From Spirosoma endbachense (GTDB lineage: Bacteria > Bacteroidota > Bacteroidia > Cytophagales > Spirosomataceae), in contig NZ_CP045997.1 in the NCBI RefSeq assembly GCF_010233585.1, forward strand, positions 7,052,914 through 7,116,913: DNA of 64,000 nt, in the 5' to 3' direction. The position numbers and the translations under genes were made by a program. Below, one piece after another: positions 1-8,770 of this stretch. Below the pieces are notes generated by a model. It worked only from the letters and a program-made list of their open reading frames with translations, searched no databases and was not told where the DNA came from. Each line of letters opens with the position of its first letter. The stretch's first letter is position 1.

Positions 1-513
1 CTCTCCTACTCGGTGGGCTTCTCCACTCCGGCAGGTTACACGGCCACCCTGGCTAATGTCGGGGACGATACCAAGGACAGTGATGCCAACCCGGCCACAG
101 GCCGGACTCAGTCCATCACCCTGCTGGCCGGGGAGTTCAACCCAACCCTGGATGCCGGCTTCGTATCAGGACTGGCTGGACTGGGTGACTTCGTCTGGAA
201 TGATTCCAATAAGGATGGTAGTCAGGATGCCGGCGAAGCGCCGATACCCGGTGTGGTCGCTACCCTGTTCATCAACGGGGTCAGCTCAGCCACCACTCTG
301 ACCAACGCCACTGGGTTCTACTCCTTCACCGGATTGACCCCTGGTAACAGCCTCTCCTACTCGGTGGGCTTCTCCACTCCGGCAGGTTACACGGCCACCC
401 TGGCTAATGTCGGGGACGATACCAAGGACAGTGATGCCAACCCGGCCACAGGCCGGACTCAGTCCATCACCCTGCTGGCTGGGGAGTTCAACCCAACCCT
501 GGATGCCGGCTTC
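1..513 (+). repeat. 351-bp tandem repeat in coding sequence, one and a half units
   Basis: Bases 1-162 reappear at 352-513 with one difference, a silent C to T at 129/480. The unit is 351 bp (117 codons), so the frame is kept. The unit encodes one SdrB-like module. More copies may lie upstream of the window. Such identity implies recent duplication or gene conversion; collapse or expansion in assembly is also possible. Confidence 0.93.
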
Positions 514-1449
514 ACTGGGACTAACCCAGAACTCAGGTTAGAGAAACGAGTCGACAAGTCGAAAGCTAGCGTTGGGGATGTACTATCTTACAGCGTTGTG
601 CTCACGAATATTGGCTCCGTTGTGGCTACGAATGTGCTGGTCAGCGATTCCGCTTCCACAGGCCTGAGCTACGTGCTCAATTCAGCCACTGTTCCTGTGG
701 GCACAACCTTCACCCAGGGTACGCCGACCAGCCTTTGGAAAGTAGCCAGCCTCAACCCTGGCCAGAGCCTAACGCTTACGTTCCAGGCCAAAGCCGATAC
801 CAGCGGTATCCTCCGCAACAGGGCTATTATCCCCGGTGATACGGTTACGGTCTGCACGACTATTCCCGTGAAGGTATGTGCAGGAGAAACGTATGCCTTC
901 CAGCTTACTGCACCTACCGGTAGGGCTAGTTATCAGTGGTTCAAAGATGGTATCCTCATTCAGGGTCAGACTACCAATATTCTCAATGTGACGACACCTG
1001 GTAGCTACAGTCTCGGGGCCAATAATACTGTGGGTAGTTGTACCGATTTCAGCTGCTGTCCCTTTATTGTCGAAGAAGATCCATCACCGACTTTCCAGGC
1101 ACTGGCTACTCCAGTCACTTGTGTCAATGGTGTGGCTCAGGCGAATGGACAAATCAAGCTAAGTGGATTCAATTCGGCCTATACTTACCAGTATTCAGCC
1201 GGATCTAGCTTCAACTCAGGCGCTTCGCTATCAGGTGCTCTCCAGGTAATTCCTGTGGGTGGATTGATTGTAAATAATCTGCCGAATCCAGTATCCGATG
1301 CGTTGTTTACGATTCGAGTGTACAATACTGTAGGTTGTTATACCGATGTGACAGTATCACTACGGCCAACCCTATGTGATTGCCCACCTCAGGCTTGTAC
1401 ACCACTGGTTATCAGTCAAACCAAAAAAGCAAAGCGTATTAGTAAGTGA
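1..1449 (+). CDS. Modular surface protein with SdrB-like repeats, DUF11 and Ig/SprB-like domains (5' end outside window)
   Basis: The frame is open from base 1, so this is the C-terminal 482 residues of a longer protein; the first in-frame GTG at 13 is internal. In order it shows one and a half SdrB/Cna-B-like modules (GDFVWNDSNKDGSQDAGE and FTGLTPGNSLSYSVGF are typical), a DUF11 domain beginning near LEKRVDKSKASVGDVLSYSV (about 179-285), an Ig-like segment around YQWFKDG, and a SprB-like module ending TIRVYNTVGCYTDVTVSL. The C-terminus is CPP-x2-C-x-P-x-VI-x-QT, then a basic tail. It is probably an exported adhesin or gliding-type surface protein; that role is inferred from the domains. No classical type IX sorting domain is visible. 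It is a paralogue of the next gene, and a 34-bp perfect hairpin starts 16 bases after its stop. Confidence 0.8.
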   Translation, partial: LSYSVGFSTPAGYTATLANVGDDTKDSDANPATGRTQSITLLAGEFNPTLDAGFVSGLAGLGDFVWNDSNKDGSQDAGEAPIPGVVATLFINGVSSATTLTNATGFYSFTGLTPGNSLSYSVGFSTPAGYTATLANVGDDTKDSDANPATGRTQSITLLAGEFNPTLDAGFTGTNPELRLEKRVDKSKASVGDVLSYSVVLTNIGSVVATNVLVSDSASTGLSYVLNSATVPVGTTFTQGTPTSLWKVASLNPGQSLTLTFQAKADTSGILRNRAIIPGDTVTVCTTIPVKVCAGETYAFQLTAPTGRASYQWFKDGILIQGQTTNILNVTTPGSYSLGANNTVGSCTDFSCCPFIVEEDPSPTFQALATPVTCVNGVAQANGQIKLSGFNSAYTYQYSAGSSFNSGASLSGALQVIPVGGLIVNNLPNPVSDALFTIRVYNTVGCYTDVTVSLRPTLCDCPPQACTPLVISQTKKAKRISK

Positions 1450-1464
1450 TGAACTCCGTTGCAG

Positions 1465-1536
1465 ACTAGAATTGGCTTAAACCAGAAACGCCTACTGTGA
1501 GTACAGTAGGCGTTTCTGGTTTAAGCCAATTCTAGT
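1465..1536 (+). terminator. 34-bp perfect hairpin after the first surface-protein gene
   Basis: Arms 1465-1498 and 1503-1536 are perfect reverse complements of 34 nt around a 4-nt loop (GAGT). It begins 16 nt after the stop codon and runs into a T/A-rich stretch (TTTATATAG). It is a likely transcription terminator or mRNA 3' stabiliser, although far longer than a usual intrinsic terminator. Confidence 0.75.
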
Positions 1537-1549
1537 TTATATAGAACTA

Positions 1550-1631
1550 TTCGCTCAGAACCGTGCCACCGCAGCCGCGGATGGTGGTTACTGATGCTAC
1601 TTGTGATAACCGTGGCATGGTTCTGAGCGAA
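1550..1631. repeat. Dispersed hairpin element A (GTGCCAC family)
   Basis: Arms 1550-1569 and 1612-1631 pair over 20 nt with one G/T difference. The 42-nt interior contains CCGCAGCCGCGGATGGT (1569-1585), which recurs with one change on the minus strand at 38388-38404. Read on the minus strand from 1637, the outer arm is TAGGACTTTCGCTCAGAACC. The same arm motif is seen near 31287, 37671, 53009, 53106 and 57269. Confidence 0.7.
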
Positions 1632-2197
1632 AGTCCTATTATAATTAAGCACCTTTTCAATAGATGATTTCCCCAGAAATCCCATTTTATCCAGTCACTT
1701 CATCTGTCAATACGGAGTTCACGTTAAGCACCTCACGTTGTTTTACTCCTGATCGAGCTATTGAAATCCAGTTTCTTAGCGTCAACAGTCGTCACCGATA
1801 ATTCCAGATACCCATAAGATTAACAAGACTATCAATTAATAGACCATACTATTTTCTACTCCCAGAAATTGATCAAAGTTTCCATTTCCAATCGATCAAT
1901 TATTATTTACCAAATCGCCTACCCATATAACATCCACAATATCAGCCAATTACAAATTATTTACTACTGATGAATAATTACTCCAAATCCATCCCAGTAC
2001 TATAGACTTAATTATTGGCACGCATTTTGAATTTTACTCCATGTTATTGCTATGCCCGATTTTGTACATAGGTAAAGTAGGCAACTTATCTATAAGGTAC
2101 TGATCAAAACCATTTCAGTATAGGCCCAATCGTTGATAGCAGCGCAAATGTGTACAGTCTTCATTTTTTGACTGGTAACAATCCCTTTAATGTAGCT
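1632..2197. other. AT-rich intergenic region
   Basis: About 570 bp between hairpin A and the next gene. It is A/T-rich with stops in all frames, and no gene or RNA is recognised. It presumably holds the promoter of the 2198 gene, but no clear Bacteroidota -7 element (TAnnTTTG) was found. Confidence 0.5.
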
Positions 2198-4381
2198 ATG
2201 GCTTTTCTAAAAAAATACGGGTTTATTATTCTACTGATAAGCCTGTTATCAAGCTGGACAAATCGTACAGAGGCTCAATCTGGCGGAGGGCCGTTAGCGA
2301 TTAATAAGCAGGTTAGCCGATCGAAAGTAAGCGTTGGCGATACACTTACGTATACACTCATACTAAGCAATAGCGGCACTGTACCGGCAACGAATCTTGT
2401 CGTGAGGGATTCGGCCAGTGTAGGCTTGCGCTATATTCCTGGGTCTGCCAGTATTCCAACCGGCAGCAATTTTACGCCGGGAATGCCCATTAGCTCCTGG
2501 CAAATACCTTCAGTAGGCGCCGGACAAAGTTTGACCTTAACCTTCAGAAGCGTAGCTGACAGCGCTGGCATTTTTTATAACCAGGCGACTATACCTGGCG
2601 ATACAGCAAAGACCTGCACAACCGTTCCGATCAAAGTATGTGCGGGTGATGATTTTTTGTTCAGATTGACTGTTCCGGCTGGTAGAAGCAGTTATCGCTG
2701 GTTCAGGAACGGCATCGAGTTAGCGGGCCAAACTACGAACCTGTTAGAAATAACGACCCCTGGGAGTTACAGCGTTTCCGTTGATGATGTAACAGGGAAA
2801 TGCCCTGATTTTTCTCAATGTCCCTTTATCATCGAAGAAGATCCATTACCGACTTTTCAGGCCCAGGCAATACCCGCAACCTGCACTACAAATACGATTC
2901 AGGCGAATGGGCAGATCGTATTAACGAATGTCAATCCAGCGTATACCTATCAATATTCAGCAGGGCCGAGCTTCAATCCCGGACTTCCTCTTTCCGGAAA
3001 CCCTCAGCCAATACCTTCCACTGGAATACTTGCGAATAACCTGCCCAGCCCCGTTGCCAATACACCCTATACCATCCGGGTCTACAATGCCGCGGGTTGC
3101 TATACGGATCAAACCGTAACCCTGCAACCAGCAACATGCTGTATGACCGCTGTTGTATCGGCAGGTAGTTGTCAGACAGCGACCAATACTTATACATCCA
3201 CCGTCATTATCACATTAAGTAATCCCACAACGGGCACACTGACGGTTACGGATGGATCAGTTATCCGGACGTTAGCTACAACTTCGGGAACCAGCAGTCT
3301 AACCGCCGTCTTCGCCGATTTACCCTCCGATGCAAGTATTCATACCATTACGGTAAGTTTACCCGGCTGTTCTTCGCTAACCAGTACCTATACGGCACCG
3401 GCCTCGTGTACAACTTCCGGGGCTAACACGGCACCTGTAGTCGCAAATGCTATACCGCCCCAATCGGCAACCGTAGGACAGAATTTTAGCTTTACGATTC
3501 CAGCCAACACCTTTACCGATGCCGAAACATCAGCCTCGTTAACCCTGGCTATCAGCGGTTTGCCTCCAGAACTGAGCTTCGTATCACCAGCGACGATCTC
3601 GGGTACTCCGGTCACTACCCTGAACTCGCCCTTAACCATTACTGTAATAGCAACCGATCCGGGTAGTTTGTCGACCAGCACCAGCTTTCTGCTGACGATT
3701 TATCCTGCTCCGATCACGAATCCGGGTAAACAGTTATCGGTTTCAGCGAATCCGGGAGCTTGTAACCCGGCGACCAACCAATATGCACTATCGGGGACGA
3801 TTAGCCTGACTGGTACAGAAGCCGGTACGCTCGTTATTGTCGATGGCAATTCTACCACTACCGTTTCCGTAAGTGCTAACCAAAATTCTGTCGACTTTAG
3901 TTTGAGTGGATTACCTTCAGGCACAGGCCCCCACACCATCACCGTTACAGGTTCTGTACCGACTAGTTTTACGTATACATCACCAGCCTCCTGTACATCC
4001 ATTCAGGCTTGTGTTGCGCCAACATTCACTGCCAAAGTCATAGGTGTTACCTGCATCGGTAATGTACTACAAAGCAATGGGCAAATCATTTTGAGCGACT
4101 TTAATCCCATTTATACGTATCAGTATTCGGCCGGGGCCAGCTTTGACCCGGCAGCGTCGCTTTCGGGCGCAGCCCAATTAATTCCACCAGGCGGATCGAT
4201 TGTGAATAATCTGGTGAATCCAGCAACAGACCAGCTCTATACAGTACGGGTTTATAATGAATTAGGCTGTTCTACCGATGTTACGATGATTCTGCGATCA
4301 ACAGTCTGTGGATGTCCGCCCGACCAATGTGTACCCTTTGTTATTACTCAAACCCAGCGAGGAAAACGAATTGGTGATTAA
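2198..4381 (+). CDS. Secreted modular DUF11 / Ig-like / SprB-like surface protein
   Basis: The protein has 727 residues from ATG 2198. A GTG at 2150 is in frame but would put 16 polar residues before the signal peptide MAFLKKYGFIILLISLLSSW, so the ATG is preferred. After cleavage near TEAQS come DUF11 (about 35-135), an Ig-like segment (YRWFRNG), a SprB-like module (TIRVYNAAGCYTDQTVTL), a repeated module of about 90 residues, a He_PIG/cadherin-like domain (NTAPVVANAIPPQSATVGQ), the repeated module again, and a second SprB-like module. The tail CPPDQCVPFVITQTQRGKRI matches the end of the upstream paralogue. No catalytic motif is seen. It is probably surface-exposed; its function is not known. 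A 25-bp perfect hairpin follows the stop. Confidence 0.85.
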   Translation: MAFLKKYGFIILLISLLSSWTNRTEAQSGGGPLAINKQVSRSKVSVGDTLTYTLILSNSGTVPATNLVVRDSASVGLRYIPGSASIPTGSNFTPGMPISSWQIPSVGAGQSLTLTFRSVADSAGIFYNQATIPGDTAKTCTTVPIKVCAGDDFLFRLTVPAGRSSYRWFRNGIELAGQTTNLLEITTPGSYSVSVDDVTGKCPDFSQCPFIIEEDPLPTFQAQAIPATCTTNTIQANGQIVLTNVNPAYTYQYSAGPSFNPGLPLSGNPQPIPSTGILANNLPSPVANTPYTIRVYNAAGCYTDQTVTLQPATCCMTAVVSAGSCQTATNTYTSTVIITLSNPTTGTLTVTDGSVIRTLATTSGTSSLTAVFADLPSDASIHTITVSLPGCSSLTSTYTAPASCTTSGANTAPVVANAIPPQSATVGQNFSFTIPANTFTDAETSASLTLAISGLPPELSFVSPATISGTPVTTLNSPLTITVIATDPGSLSTSTSFLLTIYPAPITNPGKQLSVSANPGACNPATNQYALSGTISLTGTEAGTLVIVDGNSTTTVSVSANQNSVDFSLSGLPSGTGPHTITVTGSVPTSFTYTSPASCTSIQACVAPTFTAKVIGVTCIGNVLQSNGQIILSDFNPIYTYQYSAGASFDPAASLSGAAQLIPPGGSIVNNLVNPATDQLYTVRVYNELGCSTDVTMILRSTVCGCPPDQCVPFVITQTQRGKRIGD

Positions 4382-4399
4382 TAGTTAGTCTTTTAAATG

Positions 4400-4457
4400 A
4401 GAAGCAACGATCAGGAGCGAAAACGATCTCGTGTTTTCGCTCCTGATCGTTGCTTCT
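4400..4457 (+). terminator. 25-bp perfect hairpin after the second surface-protein gene
   Basis: Arms 4400-4424 and 4433-4457 are exact reverse complements around an 8-nt loop, starting 18 nt after the TAA. Position and perfection suggest transcription termination. The inner stem contains GTTTTCGCTC, which recalls the CTTTTCGCT stretch of the dispersed hairpin family. Confidence 0.72.
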
Positions 4458-4644
4458 GTTCGTAGCAATACGATACGGTCGAAAGTATACGACACATTTC
4501 TTAGCTTTAGTCCGTCCAAAATCAACTACTTCCTTCTTAACTAGACTCATGTTGTGAAAGCAGTAAATGGAAAAATGAAATTACCTACAATCATTAGTTG
4601 CCTTATCGCAACAAGTCGGCCTTATACGACAACTCCCCAGGCTC

Positions 4645-4700
4645 TAAATTTTGAATTTTATAAAAATTAAATTCCATTATTTTCATAAATTCAAAATTTA
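4645..4700. repeat. 14-bp AT-only inverted repeat
   Basis: TAAATTTTGAATTT (4645-4658) and its exact complement (4687-4700) flank 28 nt. The composition is nearly all A/T. It could be an AT-rich cruciform or a chance feature of a decayed region. The rest of 4458-4825 has no recognisable content. Confidence 0.4.
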
Positions 4701-4825
4701 ATTGCGAATAGTTAAGCCTTGCTTTAATTTTAGTTCCACGCTTTTCCGTAGTATCAATAACGACTTTCTTGTCCTCTATCAAGCTGTGTAGATCTTCATC
4801 CTATACAACCTGTGGTATATCCTGA

Positions 4826-5156
4826 CTTTTATGGGGCACCTGGTCCATTGTACCCGATCCGCTCGACTTCTGGACTGTTGAAGGCATTGACATCTATATG
4901 GATAAAAATGCCTTCTATAAAGAGCAAGAATGGTTTACCATTCCCAAGCGGGCCATTGTTGTGCCTAAATCACCCGGCAAACTCATCGTAATTTGCAGGC
5001 GGATGGACGATTTTTCTGAATTGTAGGGTCTAGAAAATGGAAGACTTCCTGATCAGAGCACAGAATCCTGTCTACGAAGGATCATTTATAGTTGGCGTAT
5101 GCGGTCTGGCGACCTATTCAAATAGCGATCTGCTCCGGAAAATGGACGCACCCTGA
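4826..5156 (+). pseudogene. Decayed coding remnant, two short reading frames
   Basis: Two adjacent stretches have protein-like composition but no full gene. The first, open from 4826 to TAG 5024-5026, translates to sequence containing IVPDPLDFWTVEGIDIYMDK and FTIPKRAIVVPKSPGK. The second runs from ATG 5037 to TGA 5154 (39 residues, with VYEGSFIVGVCGLATYSNSD). Neither has a convincing upstream start; an in-frame TGA lies at 4823-4825. The pattern fits a gene broken by frameshifts and truncation, lying between the surface-protein locus and the 5190 hydrolase. I do not recognise the family. It could also be two unrelated chance frames. Confidence 0.35.
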
Positions 5157-5189
5157 GCGAAAACCCTATAATTTTATAATGACCTATTC

Positions 5190-7121
5190 ATGAAGCACAT
5201 TACTCATCAACAGATCAATAACAACCCAAAGGCACTCAACATCGTCCTATGCCTTTTGCTGTCTCTGCTGGCGCACCAACTGGCTGCCCAGACCCCAGCG
5301 GGAGTCAATAAAGCAGATTCGGCTTATGTCCGGGAAAACTATACGAAGCTGGAGCGCATGGTTCCTATGCGCGACGGAGTAAAGCTTTTCACGTCGATTT
5401 ATGTGCCTAAAAACACCGACCAGAAGTATCCAATCATGCTCGACCGCACGCCCTATAGCGTAGCGCCCTATGGCGAGGATAAATACAAAACGTCGCTGGG
5501 GCCATCCATGCTCTTTGCCCGAGATGGCTATATAATTGTCTATCAGGACGTACGCGGGCGCTATATGTCTGAAGGTGATTTTGTATCGGTACGGCCTTAC
5601 ATTCCGAACAAGAAAAAGAAAACAGACGTCGACGAAATTTCTGACACCTACGACACCATCGATTGGTTAATCAAAACCATTCCGAACAACAACGGGCGGG
5701 TTGGCACCTGGGGCATATCGGCACCGGGTTTTTACACGACAACAACCCTTATCGACGCACACCCGGCCCTGAAAGCGGCTTCGCCACAGGCCCCCGTAAC
5801 CGACTGGTTTATGGGCGACGATCGACACCATAATGGCGCGTTCTTTTTAATGGGCACCTTCGCTTTCCTGTCCTCCTATGGACAGCCGCGCCCTGTGCCC
5901 ACCCCGAAGAACAGCCCTGGTTTTTCGGCTTACGGCACGCCCAACTCCTATGAATTTTACATGAATATGGGGCCCATTAAGAACGCGAATGAGCGGATTT
6001 TCAAGGGCAATAATGCGATCTGGAATGAGATGATGGATCATGACACCTACGATGAATTCTGGCAGGCCCGAAACCCCGTCTCCCATCTCAAGAACATCAA
6101 ACCGGCTGTAATGACCGTTGGGGGCTGGTTCGATCAGGAAGATTTATATGGTCCGCTTAAAGTATATGCTGGCATCGAACGTAACAATCCGAAATCACCT
6201 AACTCATTGGTCATGGGGCCCTGGATTCACGGAGGCTGGTCGCGGTCGACGGGAGAAACACTGGGCAATATCCGCTTTGGCGACAAAACATCTGTGTTTT
6301 ATCGGGAAACCATTGAGTTCCCTTTTTTCGGGCACTACCTGAAAGACAAACCCGATCCACAGCTTCCGAAAGCCTATATTTTTGATACGGGTTCAAATCA
6401 ATGGAAAAAGTACGATCAATGGCCGCCCAAAACAGCCCAGGAGAAAAAACTCTATTTCCATCCGAATGGAAAGCTTTCGTTTGATGCTCCACCAAACGGC
6501 CAGAACACGTTTGATGAGTACGTCAGTGATCCTAAAAAACCGGTTCCTTATACAGCCGAAATCCGGCCGGTTCGTGGCAGCGATTTCATGTATGAAGACC
6601 AGCGTTTTGCTGCAACCCGCCCCGATGTGGTCGTATACGAATCAGATACATTAACCGAAGATGTGACTATAGCCGGTAATGTAGTAGCTGATCTGTTTGT
6701 CTCTACTACGGGTACTGATGCCGATTTCGTTGTTAAGCTGATTGATGTATATCCGAACAATGCACCCAACAACAGCCCTATTACTACGACCAAAATGGCT
6801 GGTTTTCAACTGCTTGTACGGGGTGAGGTGATGCGGACCAAGTTCCGAAACAGCTTTTCAAAGCCCGAAGCGATGAAGCCGGGTGAGGTGACAGAAGTTA
6901 AATTCGATATGCAGGATGCCGCTCATACCTTTAAAAAAGGTCATAAGCTGATGATACAGGTTCAAAGTTCGTGGTTTCCGCTGGTTGATCGCAATCCTCA
7001 AACGTTTGTGAATATTTACAAGGCAACTGAAGCTGATTTTCAAAAGGCAACTCATCGGGTTTATTTTTCACCCCAGCAGCCGTCGAGTGTTATGGTAAGC
7101 GTTCTTAAAGATCCTAATTAG
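5190..7121 (+). CDS. Secreted CocE/NonD (X-Pro dipeptidyl-peptidase S15) family hydrolase
   Basis: The protein has 643 residues with an N-terminal signal (ALNIVLCLLLSLLAHQLAAQ). The alpha/beta-hydrolase core starts around MRDGVKLFTSIYVPK (60-74) and continues DVRGRYMSEGDF (120-131). The nucleophile elbow is GTWGISAPGF with Ser177 as the likely nucleophile. The C-terminal jelly-roll typical of the family (X-Pro dipeptidyl-peptidase C-terminal domain) spans about 390-640, including VTIAGNVVADLFVST. Length agrees with glutaryl-7-ACA acylase and cocaine-esterase relatives. It probably cleaves an amide or ester in the periplasm; the substrate cannot be read from sequence. It is monocistronic, with a hairpin 28 nt after the stop. 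Confidence 0.88.
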   Translation: MKHITHQQINNNPKALNIVLCLLLSLLAHQLAAQTPAGVNKADSAYVRENYTKLERMVPMRDGVKLFTSIYVPKNTDQKYPIMLDRTPYSVAPYGEDKYKTSLGPSMLFARDGYIIVYQDVRGRYMSEGDFVSVRPYIPNKKKKTDVDEISDTYDTIDWLIKTIPNNNGRVGTWGISAPGFYTTTTLIDAHPALKAASPQAPVTDWFMGDDRHHNGAFFLMGTFAFLSSYGQPRPVPTPKNSPGFSAYGTPNSYEFYMNMGPIKNANERIFKGNNAIWNEMMDHDTYDEFWQARNPVSHLKNIKPAVMTVGGWFDQEDLYGPLKVYAGIERNNPKSPNSLVMGPWIHGGWSRSTGETLGNIRFGDKTSVFYRETIEFPFFGHYLKDKPDPQLPKAYIFDTGSNQWKKYDQWPPKTAQEKKLYFHPNGKLSFDAPPNGQNTFDEYVSDPKKPVPYTAEIRPVRGSDFMYEDQRFAATRPDVVVYESDTLTEDVTIAGNVVADLFVSTTGTDADFVVKLIDVYPNNAPNNSPITTTKMAGFQLLVRGEVMRTKFRNSFSKPEAMKPGEVTEVKFDMQDAAHTFKKGHKLMIQVQSSWFPLVDRNPQTFVNIYKATEADFQKATHRVYFSPQQPSSVMVSVLKDPN

Positions 7122-7148
7122 GATGTAGTTGCAATCTTCGGTTCCAAC

Positions 7149-7193
7149 AACTGGAAAAGGTATGGCTATTCGATGTCACTCTCTTTTCCAGTT
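7149..7193 (+). terminator. Hairpin downstream of the CocE-family gene
   Basis: AACTGGAAAAG (7149-7159) pairs exactly with CTTTTCCAGTT (7183-7193) across 23 nt, 28 nt past the stop codon, and is followed by a T-rich stretch. It is consistent with a terminator. The rest of the 7122-7526 gap is AT-rich with no gene. Confidence 0.6.
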
Positions 7194-7419
7194 TCCTTAT
7201 TTTTAACTAATAAAATTAAAATTCTGACAGATGCGTGAACATGTTTCACAAACAAACGGTTAGCTGAGTATAAATCACCAGTAGATACTCAACGGCTCAA
7301 TAAACGCATGACGACCTTTAGAAAGCGCTTGTAGTATGGCATTTTCGGGTAAAAACCGCCATCCAGTATAAATATCCACTACTCTTCGTTAAAATAATTT
7401 CTTTATTGAAAAACAGCCT

Positions 7420-7427
7420 TAATTTTG
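7420..7427 (+). promoter_or_regulatory. Candidate Bacteroidota -7 promoter element
   Basis: TAATTTTG fits the TAnnTTTG -7 consensus known for Bacteroidota primary sigma factor promoters. It lies 100 nt upstream of the 7527 lipoprotein gene. The -33 partner is weak (TTTC about 22 nt upstream), so this is only a candidate. Confidence 0.3.
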
Positions 7428-7526
7428 GGTGGTTTACTGTTTATCACTCTGGTATCCAATTAGTTTAGGTTTAACCAACCCTACCTATCAACAAATCAGT
7501 TGTCTAGTTAATTAACACAGCCAGCT

Positions 7527-7895
7527 ATGCACAAACTACTAGTAATTTTCCCCTTGGTACTTTTACTTTCCTGTGGCCAGAAAGTAGATAATCGAAGCGA
7601 AGTAAGCCGACCTTCATCCGCTAAAAAAGTGGATAGCAAAGCGAATCCGATCAAGTTAGTTGCTCTAGATGGTACTCATTCAGCGGCAGTCAACTACTAT
7701 AATCCCGAAACCAGCTACCGGGCGAGTTACAAGTTGAATATTGAAGTCAAAAACGGTGAAGTCAGTAAGATAAACTTCCCTTCGGGCAGCTACCTCAATG
7801 ATATGCATATTAACCCTGAGCAGCTTGATGAGGAAGGCAATGCGACGCTTTACGATGATGAGCGACGAGAATTTGACGTTGAAATTGTCGATTAA
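7527..7895 (+). CDS. Small lipoprotein of unknown function
   Basis: The protein has 122 residues. MHKLLVIFPLVLLLSCG is a lipoprotein signal with lipobox LLSC and lipidated Cys16. The mature part begins with a polar linker, then a predicted beta-rich stretch (YRASYKLNIEVKNGEVSKINFPSG) and an acidic C-terminus (YDDERREFDVEIVD). No known domain is recognised. It is flanked by gaps of 405 and 220 bp, so it is probably transcribed alone. It sits next to another small secreted unknown at 8116; a shared role is possible but unsupported. Confidence 0.7.
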   Translation: MHKLLVIFPLVLLLSCGQKVDNRSEVSRPSSAKKVDSKANPIKLVALDGTHSAAVNYYNPETSYRASYKLNIEVKNGEVSKINFPSGSYLNDMHINPEQLDEEGNATLYDDERREFDVEIVD

Positions 7896-8115
7896 TCCAG
7901 ATTTCAATACTTAGTTACCGTTCTGCATTCCATCAGCTAAAGTCGATGCCTTTAGTTGGTTGTTGTTGCAGACGGTGTTTTCTGTAGTTAGCTTATAAAG
8001 TTTAACAGCCCGACTAAAAGACATTTTCCAATCCATTTCCCTGTCATCTGTGCCTTAAAGGAACACGTTCCTGATTGTAAGGTCTATATATAGTTCTGAG
8101 GTCTTTTCGTTAAAG

Positions 8116-8724
8116 ATGGGTCCAATAAATTGCCTGCTAGTAGCCATCCTTTTGTTACCCAGTCTTAGTAGGGCTCAGACAAAAGTGTCAGGATTGGGAA
8201 ACTATAGTATAGGAATCACAACGCCCGATTCGCTGAATCGTTTTGTTTTTAAGGAGGAAGACCAATCGTATGTTAAAGGGACAATAGCCCTGCCCTGCGC
8301 CCATATTCGCATTTTCGCATCAGATACAGCGAAAATAGCGAACCTCTCGGTAGCCAGGCTTTTTTTATTTTTCTACGACAATACGCTGTTTAAGCTTTCC
8401 TGCGATTATAGCGATGAATTGAAAGAGACCCTTCTGAAACAATACGGAACAGGGGTTTCCAGACCAGCAGGCAGTTTTCAGTTTTGCACGAAGGAAGCAG
8501 GCAAGCCGCTGGTCATGTGGGGCGAATCCTGGCAGCATGCAGATATCTTGGCCCTCATCATTCACAGAGAAGGCTATAATGCTGATTGTATGATGGAGAA
8601 AGGTGCCAGGCTAACTCTATTCAGCCAAAAAATTTCGGCACTTGCCTCCGATTGTGATTTAAGCCATACAGACCCCTTCATGGAAGAGTTCAGCAAACTC
8701 TTGAATGATCATGAAAAAAAGTAA
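8116..8724 (+). CDS. Secreted protein of unknown function
   Basis: The protein has 202 residues with a signal peptide (NCLLVAILLLPSLSRAQ). The mature protein alternates hydrophobic and polar strands (LARLFLFFY-type segment, FKLSCDYSDELKETLLKQYGTG) and contains several cysteines, possibly disulfide-bonded in the periplasm. No catalytic signature or named family is recognised. It ends 46 bp before the convergent SASA esterase gene. Confidence 0.65.
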   Translation: MGPINCLLVAILLLPSLSRAQTKVSGLGNYSIGITTPDSLNRFVFKEEDQSYVKGTIALPCAHIRIFASDTAKIANLSVARLFLFFYDNTLFKLSCDYSDELKETLLKQYGTGVSRPAGSFQFCTKEAGKPLVMWGESWQHADILALIIHREGYNADCMMEKGARLTLFSQKISALASDCDLSHTDPFMEEFSKLLNDHEKK

Positions 8725-8770
8725 AGACCAGTAAAGACCTGGTGTTCTTAAGACCCGATCCATCACCAAT

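Noticed and set aside
1..4381. Type IX secretion C-terminal sorting domain
   Set aside because: Looked for in both surface proteins; the ends show only the CPPxxCxP tail, so secretion by that route cannot be claimed.
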